From positions 1-20,502 of the forward strand of contig DASUFK010000185.1 in assembly GCA_036274615.1 (NCBI GenBank): a stretch of 20,502 nt of DNA, in the 5' to 3' direction. Source of the DNA: FEN-1219 sp036274615. GTDB taxonomy: Bacteria > Pseudomonadota > Gammaproteobacteria > Steroidobacterales > Rariloculaceae. Positions 7,330 through 14,297 of this stretch are shown piece after piece. The translations under genes and the position numbers were made by a program. Position 1 is the first letter of the stretch; every line of letters starts with the position of its first letter. The notes under the pieces are model-generated. The model was not told the origin of the DNA. It ran no database searches and saw nothing but the letters and a program-made list of their open reading frames with translations.

Positions 7330-9252
7330 ATGAACAATAGCGCCCGGACGGTCGCAGCGTGCGTCGGACTCGGCCTGATCGCCGCAGCGGTCGCGTGGGT
7401 GGGCGTGCGCGAAATCGCGCTCGTACGGCAGGCCTCGCTGCTCGTCGACGACTTCAGGCTCGCTTTCTTTGCCCCGCCGCGCGCCCAGCGCAGCGATGTC
7501 ATAGTGCTCGCGCTCGACGAGGAGACGGTGTCGCGCTTCCCGTTCCGCTCGCCGATCAACCGGGGGTTCCTTGCGCAGCTCGTGAACGAGCTCGCGGAGC
7601 GCAACGTACGGGCTTTGGGCCTCGACTTCATCTTCGATCAGCCGACCACTCCCGCGGACGACCGCCGTTTGCTGGAGGCGCTCGACGCGTTCCCCTCCCC
7701 CGTGGTGATCGCGGCCGGCGACGCGTCGAATGGGCTCACGGACCGTCAATTGAGATTTCAAGCCGAGTATCTCGCTGACCGCGCGACCGGCTTGGCCGGC
7801 ATGCTGATCACGGACGGCGTGGTGCGGCACATCTATCCCGGCACGTCCGGACCCGACGGCTTCAAGCCGGGCTTCGCCGCTGCAATCGCCGCGGCGCTCG
7901 GCGCACCTCCGTTGCGCGAGCCCATCGAGCTCTACTACCGGAAGGCCGTCGACGGCACCCCGCCCGTCCGGAGCTTCCCCGCGCACAACCTCGCCCTGCT
8001 GCCGAAAGCATGGTTCGATGGCGCGGTCGTGCTGCTCGGCGCCGATCTCCCGAACCAGGACACGTTTCGCACGCCGCTCTCGGTGGCGGGGAGCGGGGAC
8101 ATGACCGGAGTGCTGGTGCACGCGCAGGCGGTGGGGCAGCTGCTCGACGGCAGCAAGTATCCCGGCGTCGGCGGCGCCGCCGAAGCCGGAATTCTCGTGC
8201 TCGCGGTGGCGATCGGTATCGCGGTCCCGTTCCTGCCCATCCGCGTCTCCGTTCAGGCGCTCGCGGTCTTGGGCGTGCTCGCGTTGTACTGGATAGCCGG
8301 CTTCGCATGGTTCGCGCATGGCGGACCGCTGCTGCCGCTCGTGATGCCCACGCTCGGCCTGGTTGCAGGAATCGTGCTGTCCGGCACCTATGCGCGCAGC
8401 GGCGAGCAGCGCGAGAAGCGCTTCATCCGCGACACTTTCCGCCGTTACGTCTCGCCGGCCGTGATCGACGAGATGCTCGCGAACCCGAAGAAGCTCGCGC
8501 TCGGCGGCGAGAAGCGCGAGATGAGCTTCGTGTTCTCGGACCTCGAGGGCTTCACGACGCTGAGCGAGAAGCTGGCACCGGAGGAAGCCGTCGCGCTACT
8601 GCAGTCGTATCTCGACGGGATGCTCGAGATCGCGCTCGAGCACGGCGGCACGGTGGACAGGCTCGTGGGCGACGGTATCGCGGTGTTTTTCGGCGCGCCG
8701 GCAGCGCAGCCGGATCATGCGGCGAGAGCCGTCGGCTGCGCACTGGCCTGGGACCGGCGCTGCGAAGAGTTTCGCAGAGCGCAGCGGGAGCGCGGCGTGC
8801 TCCTCGGTATCACGCGAATCGGTGCGCACACGGGCGCAGCGGTCGTGGGCAACGTCGGCAGCGCCGAGCGGTTCCACTACACGGCGCACGGCGATAGCGT
8901 GAACACGGCCGCGAGGCTCGAAGGCGCCAACCGGCATCTCGGCACGCGCGTCTGCATGAGCCGCGACGTGGCAAGCGCTCATCCGCAAGAAGACCTCTTG
9001 CCGGTGGGGCGCCTCGTGCTCAAGGGCAGGAGCACGGCGCTCGAATGCGTGACGTTCGCGCGAGCGCTTCCTGCGGCCGTCACTCGCGCGTACCGTGAGG
9101 CATACGCGCTACTCGACCGCGACGCGGCGGCGAGCGCAGCGACGTTCGCGGAGATCTGCCGCACGGCGCCGGAAGCCGGGCTCCCTGCGTTCCACTTGAG
9201 GCGGCTCGAGCGAGGCGAGCAAGGGAGCACCATCGTGCTGGAGACGAAGTGA
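7330..9252 (+). CDS. CHASE2-domain class III adenylate/guanylate cyclase
   Basis: A 640-residue membrane sensor. A transmembrane helix at about residues 8-27 leads into an extracytoplasmic CHASE2 domain (about 35-275; note VIVLALDEETVSRFPF and GLDFIFDQPT). Three helices follow within 282-356, then a class III cyclase domain (about 395-570). Catalytic residues seen: metal aspartates Asp404 (FSDLEGFT) and Asp448 (GDGIAVFFGAP), and transition-state residues Asn525 and Arg529 (GDSVNTAARLEG). Of the purine-selecting pair, Thr518 occupies the usual bacterial adenylate cyclase position, but the normal lysine is Arg444. The domain probably makes cAMP, with specificity open. A C-terminal segment of some 70 residues may be helical repeat. 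The ATG at 7330 is preferred over the upstream open frame because it gives the short positive N-terminus before helix 1; no Shine-Dalgarno is evident. The following gene overlaps the stop by one base, so the two are co-translated. Confidence 0.93.
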   Translation: MNNSARTVAACVGLGLIAAAVAWVGVREIALVRQASLLVDDFRLAFFAPPRAQRSDVIVLALDEETVSRFPFRSPINRGFLAQLVNELAERNVRALGLDFIFDQPTTPADDRRLLEALDAFPSPVVIAAGDASNGLTDRQLRFQAEYLADRATGLAGMLITDGVVRHIYPGTSGPDGFKPGFAAAIAAALGAPPLREPIELYYRKAVDGTPPVRSFPAHNLALLPKAWFDGAVVLLGADLPNQDTFRTPLSVAGSGDMTGVLVHAQAVGQLLDGSKYPGVGGAAEAGILVLAVAIGIAVPFLPIRVSVQALAVLGVLALYWIAGFAWFAHGGPLLPLVMPTLGLVAGIVLSGTYARSGEQREKRFIRDTFRRYVSPAVIDEMLANPKKLALGGEKREMSFVFSDLEGFTTLSEKLAPEEAVALLQSYLDGMLEIALEHGGTVDRLVGDGIAVFFGAPAAQPDHAARAVGCALAWDRRCEEFRRAQRERGVLLGITRIGAHTGAAVVGNVGSAERFHYTAHGDSVNTAARLEGANRHLGTRVCMSRDVASAHPQEDLLPVGRLVLKGRSTALECVTFARALPAAVTRAYREAYALLDRDAAASAATFAEICRTAPEAGLPAFHLRRLERGEQGSTIVLETK

Positions 9253-9965
9253 TGACTCGGTCCGAAAGCGCGGCGCTCATCGCCGCGACCTGCATGCTGG
9301 GCGCCACCTGGGTAGAGGCGGCGGACGTCGTGGTGCTCGAGAGCACCGTGGCGCGATTGCCGCCCGGAAACATCATGGGTGATTCCGCGCGCATCGAGCT
9401 CGCAGCCGGCGAGGCGCTCGTCGTCGTGACGGAGGATGGGCGCATCGTGCGCCTCGAGGGCCCATACGCGGGGCCGGCGGCCGGGGCGGCGCCCGACGCG
9501 AGTGCCGTGCGCAAGGCGATCGAGCGACTGGTGACCGCGGACGAACCGCGGGTTGGCGGCGTCGGCGCCGTGCGCGGAATCGATTGGAGCGACGCCGCCG
9601 ACACTCGGCCGCAGCCCTGGTTCATCCACGCGGAGATCGACGGCCAGCAGTGTGCGCTCCGCGGGCGGCCGCTCGAGCTGTGGCGCGAAGAAGCCTCGCG
9701 GAGCGTCTCGGCCGAGGTCGCGGCGGCGGGCGGGGGCGCGGCGGAAACCGTGCGCTGGGACGAAGGCTCGCACCGCACCGCCTGGCCCGAAAGGCTCGAA
9801 CCGAGCGACGGCGGCGTCTATCTGATTCGGTTCGAGGCGGTCGAGCGGTCGACGGCGATCAGGCTACTCTGGCTCCCCGCGACCGTGGCAGACAGCTCCC
9901 TCGCGGCAACGGCGTGGCTCGCCGCGTCGGACTGCACGGCGCAGGCGCGGTTGCTCCTGCGCTAG
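9252..9965 (+). CDS. Exported protein of unknown function, coupled to the cyclase
   Basis: No family is recognised with confidence. The 237-residue product (from ATG 9252; a GTG lies one codon upstream) has a signal peptide-like start ending TWVEAAD near residue 23. A beta-rich segment follows, with VVLESTVARLPPGNIM, IELAAGEALVVVTEDGRIVRLEGPYAG. That pattern of charged turn plus 'GPY' resembles the FecR-like or small beta-sandwich domains often found beside CHASE2 proteins; this is inference. The C-terminal half is also predicted beta-rich, with two cysteines (QQCALRG and SDCTAQ) that could pair in the periplasm. The start overlaps the cyclase stop (TGATG), implying translational coupling and a joint role, perhaps presenting a ligand or surface to the CHASE2 sensor domain. 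No catalytic motif is visible. Confidence 0.8.
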   Translation: MTRSESAALIAATCMLGATWVEAADVVVLESTVARLPPGNIMGDSARIELAAGEALVVVTEDGRIVRLEGPYAGPAAGAAPDASAVRKAIERLVTADEPRVGGVGAVRGIDWSDAADTRPQPWFIHAEIDGQQCALRGRPLELWREEASRSVSAEVAAAGGGAAETVRWDEGSHRTAWPERLEPSDGGVYLIRFEAVERSTAIRLLWLPATVADSSLAATAWLAASDCTAQARLLLR

Positions 9966-9998
9966 CTCACCCGCAGCGTCCGGACGCGCCGAAGCCGA

Positions 9999-10032
9999 TT
10001 GACTGTACTGTGTACTATCGATCATAGTACAC
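9999..10032 (+). promoter_or_regulatory. Promoter and palindromic operator of the GntR-ABC operon
   Basis: GTGTACTAT (10010-10018) and ATAGTACAC (10024-10032) form a perfect 9-bp inverted repeat with a 5-base centre, ending three bases before the regulator's ATG. TTGACT at 9999-10004 and CATAGT at 10023-10028, 18 bases apart, make a plausible -35/-10 whose -10 lies inside the repeat. YtrA-type GntR regulators are known to bind long GT..TA..TA..AC palindromes at their own promoters, so autoregulation is likely. The expected transcription start falls at about the ATG. Confidence 0.75.
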
Positions 10033-10035
10033 CAC

Positions 10036-10437
10036 ATGGCGACGTTCCGACTCACGCTTGCCCCCGGCCAGCCGATCTTCGAGCAGGTGGTGTTCGCCGC
10101 GACCAAGGCGTTCGTGTCCGGCAGGCTTCAGCCGGGCGATCCCTTCCCGTCCGTGCGCGGGCTGGCGGCCGAGCTCAAGATCAATCCCAACACCGCAGCC
10201 AAAGTGGTGCAGCACTTGATCGGCGAGGGCTGGTTGGAAGCCGCGCCCGGCAAGGGCACCGTCGTCGCCCGCGCGCCACGGCCCCGAGCCGGCGCGCGCA
10301 AGCAGCTTCTCGAAGACGAGATCGAACACCTGGCGGTCGCGGCCAAGCGCCTCGGCCTCAGCCTCGAAAACGTAACCGACGCGCTGGCGTCGCACTGGAG
10401 GCGCCTCGACGAGGCGGGGAAGGCGGACGCGGCATGA
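10036..10437 (+). CDS. GntR family regulator, YtrA subfamily
   Basis: A 133-residue DNA-binding regulator. Residues about 8-75 form the GntR winged helix: PIFEQVVFAATKAFVSGRLQPGD, then PSVRGLAAELKINPNTAAKVVQ as the recognition helix region, then the wing WLEAAPGKGTVVA. The C-terminal tail of some 55 residues is short and helical (DEIEHLAVAAKRLGLSLENV), as in the YtrA subfamily, rather than a FadR or UTRA effector domain. YtrA proteins repress adjacent ABC transporter operons, often for peptides or cell-wall antibiotics. The ATG at 10036 directly follows a perfect palindrome, and no Shine-Dalgarno exists, so translation may start on a leaderless message. The stop overlaps the ATPase gene's start (ATGA), consistent with one operon of regulator, ATPase and permease. 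Confidence 0.95.
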   Translation: MATFRLTLAPGQPIFEQVVFAATKAFVSGRLQPGDPFPSVRGLAAELKINPNTAAKVVQHLIGEGWLEAAPGKGTVVARAPRPRAGARKQLLEDEIEHLAVAAKRLGLSLENVTDALASHWRRLDEAGKADAA

Positions 10438-11333
10438 TCATCGAGACCCACGATTTGACGAAGCGGTTCGGCAAGCACGACGCAGTCAGCGGCGTCTCGC
10501 TCGGCGTGCCCGAAGGCGCAACGCTTGCTCTGATCGGCGCCAATGGCGCGGGCAAGACCACGACGCTGCGCATGCTGATGAACTTGCTCCGAGCCGATGC
10601 CGGAGAGGCGCGAGTGCTGGGCGTCGACAGCCGGCGCCTCACTGCTCGCGAATATTCGCGCATCGGCTATGTGTCGGAAAGCCAGGAGTTGCCTGCCCGT
10701 CTCACGACGGAGCAGTTCTTCGCCTATCTGCGGCCGCTCTATTCCACCTGGGATCGCACCGTCGAAGACGACCTGCGCCGCAGGTTCGAGCTGCAGCCGG
10801 CACAGAAGCTCGGCCAGCTGTCGCACGGCATGCGGATGAAGGTGCGATTGGCCGCGGCCCTGCCGCACCGGCCGGCGCTGCTGGTGCTCGATGAGCCGCT
10901 GAGCGGTCTCGACGTGCTCGTCCGCGACGAGGTGATGGGCGGTCTGCTCGCGCATTCGGCCGACACCACGGTATTGATCTCCTCGCACGAGCTCGCCGAG
11001 ATCGAGGGCTGCGCCACGCATATCGCCTTCATGGACAAGGGCCGGCTGGTGATCCAAGACAGCCTCGAGGACGTCGCCACCCGTTTTCGCGAAGTGACGG
11101 CGGGCTTCGTCAGCGATCCGAAAGTCCCGGCGCGACTGCCGGAGAAATGGCTGACGCCCGAGTGGAGCGGCCGCACGCTGCGTTTCACCACCATCGCATA
11201 CGCGGGCGATGAGGAGCTTGGCCGCGCGCTCGCCTCCTTGGTCGGCCCGCTCGCCCATCTCAGCGCCGAACCCATGTCGCTACGCGACACGTCGAAGGCG
11301 TTGATCCGCGCTTATCGAAAGGAAGCCGCCTGA
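10434..11333 (+). CDS. ABC transporter ATP-binding protein
   Basis: A 299-residue ATPase of the CcmA/YtrB kind that energises the permease encoded next. Seen: Walker A GANGAGKT at residues 35-42, Q-loop Gln84, signature LSHGM at 129-133, Walker B LLVLDEP with Asp153-Glu154, the D-loop SGLD and switch His185 (LISSHELAE). All catalytic motifs are intact. The signature is LSHGM rather than LSGGQ, which is common in this exporter branch. The C-terminal 90 residues after DKGRLVIQ form the accessory domain typical of gliding/antibiotic-export ATPases. The ATG at 10434 lies within the regulator's stop codon context. The shared operon and overlapping frames imply stoichiometric, coupled translation with regulator and permease. 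The substrate is not readable from sequence. Confidence 0.96.
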   Translation: MIIETHDLTKRFGKHDAVSGVSLGVPEGATLALIGANGAGKTTTLRMLMNLLRADAGEARVLGVDSRRLTAREYSRIGYVSESQELPARLTTEQFFAYLRPLYSTWDRTVEDDLRRRFELQPAQKLGQLSHGMRMKVRLAAALPHRPALLVLDEPLSGLDVLVRDEVMGGLLAHSADTTVLISSHELAEIEGCATHIAFMDKGRLVIQDSLEDVATRFREVTAGFVSDPKVPARLPEKWLTPEWSGRTLRFTTIAYAGDEELGRALASLVGPLAHLSAEPMSLRDTSKALIRAYRKEAA

Positions 11334-12163
11334 TGACTGCTCGATCCCGTGCTTTGCAACCGGCAGAACCGCTGCTGCGCTGGCAGGCCGTCGCCAGCAT
11401 CATCCGCAAGGACATGCACGGTCTCGGCTACTTCGCCCTGGCCGGCGCGATCTGGACGTTCGCCGTGTGCGCCCTGATCCGCACGCAACAGGACTTCTTC
11501 GCGCTCATGGCCGACATCGGCGTCTCGGGATGGGGCCTCGATCTCTACCTGTTCGCTTTGTTCGGGATCGGCCTCCCGGTCGCACTCACCGTGTTCGTGA
11601 TTCTCCTTGCGCAGACCAACGTGGCGTCCGACACGCGCCACGACTGGCTGATCCGGCCGCTCACCCCGCTCGAGCTCGTGGCCTCGAAGGTAGCGGTCAT
11701 ATTCTGCGTGATCGTGGCGCCCATGATCGCGGGCAACTTCGTCTACATGCTGGTGAAGGCCGCAACGCTCGAAGAGGCGTTCGGGTTCTTCCTGGTGACT
11801 CTGACGTGCTGCGCCGTGGTGCTCGTGCTGTCATGGCTGGTGTCGACGCCGTTTCGCGCCATGCTGGCGCTCCTCGGCCTGCTCGTCATCCTCAACCTGA
11901 CCATCGTGCTCACGGTGCTCGGCAAACGCGCCATCGGGTCCTGGGGCGAGGGCGCCGGCGAGCGAGCCGATCTGACGCCGTTTCCGAGCCTCGATGGCAG
12001 CTGGATCGTCGAGCTGGTCGGAGGGATCGGCCTTTACGTCGTCGTGGGCGGCACGCTCTGGCTGCTTCTCGCTCGGCGCAGGCGCACCGCCGCGAGCTGG
12101 TTGTTCGTGGGGTATTTCGCGGTGTCCACGTTCCTGCAGCAATTCCTCTTCCGCCCCATCTAG
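11333..12163 (+). CDS. ABC transporter permease
   Basis: A 276-residue integral membrane partner of the preceding ATPase. Six or seven hydrophobic segments are visible, for example about residues 31-46 (ALAGAIWTFAVCALI), 66-88 (YLFALFGIGLPVALTVFVILLA), 120-140, 148-166 (FFLVTLTCCAVVLVLSWLV), 170-190, 226-246 and 253-272. A conserved cytoplasmic-looking stretch (ASDTRHDWLIRPLTPLELVASKV) between helices 2 and 3 is the kind of coupling segment seen in ABC-2 type permeases and is the likeliest ATPase contact. The start overlaps the ATPase stop by one base (TGATG). No further gene follows on this strand for 128 bases, so the operon probably ends here; no clear terminator with a T-run was found. 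Substrate unknown. Confidence 0.9.
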   Translation: MTARSRALQPAEPLLRWQAVASIIRKDMHGLGYFALAGAIWTFAVCALIRTQQDFFALMADIGVSGWGLDLYLFALFGIGLPVALTVFVILLAQTNVASDTRHDWLIRPLTPLELVASKVAVIFCVIVAPMIAGNFVYMLVKAATLEEAFGFFLVTLTCCAVVLVLSWLVSTPFRAMLALLGLLVILNLTIVLTVLGKRAIGSWGEGAGERADLTPFPSLDGSWIVELVGGIGLYVVVGGTLWLLLARRRRTAASWLFVGYFAVSTFLQQFLFRPI

Positions 12164-12251
12164 AAGGCCGAAACCGGCGCCTTCGTCCTTGCAGTGCGCG
12201 CCGCGCGGCTTGCCAACGGTCGATTTACGCGGAAATCACTCGATTTGCCGC

Positions 12252-12283
12252 TTGTATTGCGCGTCTGCCACCTGCGTAATACA
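12252..12283 (+). promoter_or_regulatory. Probable promoter and operator of the toxin-antitoxin pair
   Basis: TGTATT (12253-12258) and AATACA (12278-12283) form an inverted repeat with a 19-base centre, ending eight bases before the antitoxin's GTG. TTGTAT (12252-12257) and TAATAC (12277-12282), 19 bases apart, can serve as -35 and -10, so the arms would overlap both promoter hexamers. Ribbon-helix-helix antitoxins usually autoregulate at such repeats. Half-site length is short, so the call is moderate. Confidence 0.45.
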
Positions 12284-12291
12284 GTGACTTC

Positions 12292-12546
12292 GTGAAAACA
12301 CTCACGGTGCGGCTTCCGGATGCGCTGGTCGCGGAAATCGACGCCGAGTCCCGCGAGCGCAACGTTTCGAGGTCCGACGTGGTTCGTGAACGACTGGAAC
12401 AAGGCGCGAAGAAGAACGCGCGGGGCTCCGCCCTGCGCGAGATCGCCGACCTCGTCGGCTCCGTGGACGGTTTACCGGCCGACCTGAGCGCCAAGAAGGA
12501 CAACCACCTGAGACGCGTGCTTCGTGACCGAAAACGTCCTCGTTGA
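12292..12546 (+). CDS. Ribbon-helix-helix antitoxin (VapB-like)
   Basis: An 84-residue protein whose first 45 residues match the ribbon-helix-helix fold. Strand KTLTVRLPDALVAEIDAESR is followed by the turn and second helix RNVSRSDVVRERLEQGA. Such proteins dimerise, bind operator DNA through the N-terminal strand, and neutralise the toxin with a flexible C-terminus; here the tail (about 46-84) is charged and ends KDNHLRRVLRDRKRPR. The GTG start at 12292 is chosen because it starts directly on the strand; no Shine-Dalgarno is visible and the candidate -10 ends nine bases upstream, so the message may be leaderless. The gene overlaps the toxin frame by 23 bases, the usual antitoxin-first order. 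Confidence 0.87.
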   Translation: MKTLTVRLPDALVAEIDAESRERNVSRSDVVRERLEQGAKKNARGSALREIADLVGSVDGLPADLSAKKDNHLRRVLRDRKRPR

Positions 12547-12934
12547 CGCGGGCTTCATCGTCGCACTGCTGAGCAGCCGCGACGCACATCACCAGTGGTC
12601 GGTGCAAACCGCCGAGCGCTTTCCGCCGCCGTGGGCGACGTGTGAAGCCGCGGTTTGCGAGGCGCATCACCTGCTGGGGCGGCAAGGCTGCTCTGCCCTG
12701 CACGCGCTGCTGCGGCGGGGCGCGCTGCACGCGCGATTCGATCTCGAGGCGAACGTCGAGCCGGTGATCAAGCTGCTCGAGAAGTACGTCGACCGCCCCG
12801 CGAGCCTCGCCGACGCGTGCCTCGTGCGGATGACGGAGATGCTCTCGTCGCCCATGGTTCTCACCACGGACTCGGACTTTGCGTTCTACCGGCGCCACGG
12901 GCGACAAGTCATCCCGTGCGTATTGCCGCCGTAA
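12524..12934 (+). CDS. PIN-domain toxin (VapC-like ribonuclease)
   Basis: A 136-residue single PIN domain. The acidic metal-binding residues of a VapC-type RNase can be placed: Asp8 (NVLVDAGFIVALL), Glu46 (CEAAVCEAHHLL; Glu41 is nearby), Asp97 (SLADACLVRM) and Asp116 with Asp118 (VLTTDSDFAFYRR). The C-terminal RRHGRQVIP is family-typical. PIN toxins cut tRNA or rRNA when freed from the antitoxin; the target here is unknown. The start GTG at 12524 lies inside the antitoxin's coding sequence in another frame, implying coupled translation. All catalytic positions are intact, so the toxin should be active. It converges with the lipoprotein gene downstream, only four bases apart, leaving no room for a separate terminator. 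Confidence 0.92.
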   Translation: MTENVLVDAGFIVALLSSRDAHHQWSVQTAERFPPPWATCEAAVCEAHHLLGRQGCSALHALLRRGALHARFDLEANVEPVIKLLEKYVDRPASLADACLVRMTEMLSSPMVLTTDSDFAFYRRHGRQVIPCVLPP

Positions 12935-12938
12935 CCGT

Positions 12939-13673
12939 TCAGGCGATGGTTTTCGACCGCACCTTCGAGTCGTTGCTCTCGACGCCGTCCTTGTTCACGG
13001 CGCGGACGACAAAGTAGTAGGTCGCGGGCAGCAGCTGGTCGACCACGTAGGTGGTGGTGCCCGGATTATCGATGCTCACCGAATTCGAGTACTCGCCTTC
13101 GCGCGTGCCCCAGTAGATCTTGAAGCCGGCCAGATCGGTGAGCGGCGTGCCGTCCGCGTTCACCACGGGCGCGGTCCATGAGACGGTTACGGCTCCGCCG
13201 GCGGCGCCTGCCGCAACGACCTCGATGTCGAACGCCGCCAGAGCGCTGGTCGCGGTGCCGTCCGTGACGTTGATGGAGATGGTCTTGTACACGCCGACGT
13301 CGGCTGCGCTCGGCGTGCCCGTAAGCGCGCCGGTCGCCGGATTGAACGTGGCCCACGCGGGCTTCCCCGTGATGCTGAACGTGAGTGCGCCGGCGCTCGC
13401 GGCGCTCGCCACCGGAGTGAAGCTGTAGGGTTTGTCCTGCTGCGCCGCCGTGGGCGGGGCACCGCCGATCGACGGCGGAGTCGCGGCGCTCGGCGTCGAC
13501 ACCGTCTGACCGGCGGGCGGCGCGGCCGGCGTCGAAGTCTGCGCCGGGATGCTCGCAGCGGGAGCGCTGTCGCCGCCGCCGCCCCCGCAGGCGCTCAGAG
13601 CAAACGTGGTTACCGCGAGCGCGGCGCCCAGAACGAGCGGGCGGAGTCCCTTACGCGAAGTGAGAAGCTGCAT
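12939..13673 (-). CDS. Lipoprotein with putative-Ig and fibronectin type III domains
   Basis: A 244-residue surface or periplasmic lipoprotein. The signal peptide ends in a lipobox FALSAC with the acylated Cys29, followed by five glycines and an Ala/Pro/Thr-rich linker to about residue 65. Residues about 66-155 fit the putative Ig (He_PIG) repeat: PYSFTPVASA, LTFSITGKPAWATFNPATG, LTGTPSAADVG. Residues about 158-240 fit a fibronectin type III domain: VTVSWTAPVVN, GFKIYWGTREGEYS, TYYFVVRAVNKDGVES. No enzyme domain is attached, so a binding or adhesion role is likely. The ATG at 13673 is preferred to the upstream open frame because the signal peptide starts there; a weak GGGGG lies 7-11 bases upstream. 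It lies downstream of an unrecognised gene on the same strand after 164 bases. Confidence 0.88.
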   Translation of the reverse strand: MQLLTSRKGLRPLVLGAALAVTTFALSACGGGGGDSAPAASIPAQTSTPAAPPAGQTVSTPSAATPPSIGGAPPTAAQQDKPYSFTPVASAASAGALTFSITGKPAWATFNPATGALTGTPSAADVGVYKTISINVTDGTATSALAAFDIEVVAAGAAGGAVTVSWTAPVVNADGTPLTDLAGFKIYWGTREGEYSNSVSIDNPGTTTYVVDQLLPATYYFVVRAVNKDGVESNDSKVRSKTIA

Positions 13674-13837
13674 CACTGAACCCCCGGTGAAGATCCGTTT
13701 CGTGGTGGTTTTTGCGCGTCCGCCTTTTATCGACGGATCGTGATTTTTTTTCAGCGCGCGGGCGAGTCTGCCGGTCGATCCCCGAGCGAGCAACCTGTCT
13801 GCGAAGGGAGACGATGCGAGCTCGGACGAGCAGGCCG

Positions 13838-14257
13838 TTAACGCGCGGCACCGCCCGCGCGCGTCGGCGCAGCGTTGCCGGCGGAAGCACCCACCACCTT
13901 GAGGTTACCCGGCACGCCGAGATCGAACCCGGCGCTCTTCTGAGCGCACAGCGGACAGCCGACGATGCCGCTGATATCGACCGTCTTGCCCGCGAGCGCC
14001 GCCAGGTCGCCGCCGCCGGTCTCGCCGTTGAAGGTGGTCTGCGTGATCTGACCGCCGAGGTTCAAGCATATGACCACGGCGATCTCGTCTTGAAGTTGCG
14101 CGGGCCGTGCTCCCAGAGCAGCGACGGTGTAACTGAAGGCGATGCCGCCGAGGGTCTTGACCGGATACTGCCTGCCGTCGAGCAGCACGTAGTCGATCTT
14201 GAGCTCCGCGTCGTGCCGGCCGGCCGCCGACGGATCGAGCCCCGCCTTGTCGACCAC
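13838..14257 (-). CDS. Hypothetical protein with CPLC motif (start uncertain)
   Basis: No family is recognised. The frame has the strong third-position GC bias of a real gene. The first GTG at 14257 gives 139 residues, but the reading stays open upstream and looks protein-like (DGKYPRTASSSPFQ) before reaching the MFS stop at 14298-14300, so the true start may lie inside the MFS gene's 3' end. Visible features: a beta-rich core (IDYVLLDGRQYPVKTLGG, then ITQTTFNGETGGGD), a glycine-rich stretch, and GIVGCPLCAQ with Cys101 and Cys104 as a CxxC pair that could bind metal or be redox-active. It ends in a low-complexity Ala/Gly tail. No signal peptide or membrane segment is seen from this start. It lies 40 bases after the MFS gene and is probably co-transcribed. 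Confidence 0.6.
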   Translation of the reverse strand: MVDKAGLDPSAAGRHDAELKIDYVLLDGRQYPVKTLGGIAFSYTVAALGARPAQLQDEIAVVICLNLGGQITQTTFNGETGGGDLAALAGKTVDISGIVGCPLCAQKSAGFDLGVPGNLKVVGASAGNAAPTRAGGAAR

Positions 14258-14297
14258 CTGAAATGGCGACGACGACGCTGTCCGCGGATACTTGCCG

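Noticed and set aside
12164..12190. Hairpin after the ABC permease as a rho-independent terminator
   Set aside because: The stem is short and interrupted, and there is no following T-run.
13560..13600. The GC-rich run encoding five glycines after the lipoprotein cysteine as a phase-variable tract
   Set aside because: The run is of mixed glycine codons, not a long single-base or simple-unit tract, and such glycines are common after lipoprotein cysteines.
13743..13751. A run of eight T on the plus strand taken as a terminator
   Set aside because: Only a weak 4-bp stem precedes it and no plus-strand gene ends nearby.
13674..13837. Possible c-di-GMP (GEMM-like) riboswitch before the Ig/FN3 lipoprotein, prompted by GGACGCGCAAAA on the minus strand
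   Set aside because: Only a loose resemblance; the conserved paired regions and the other fixed bases could not be found.
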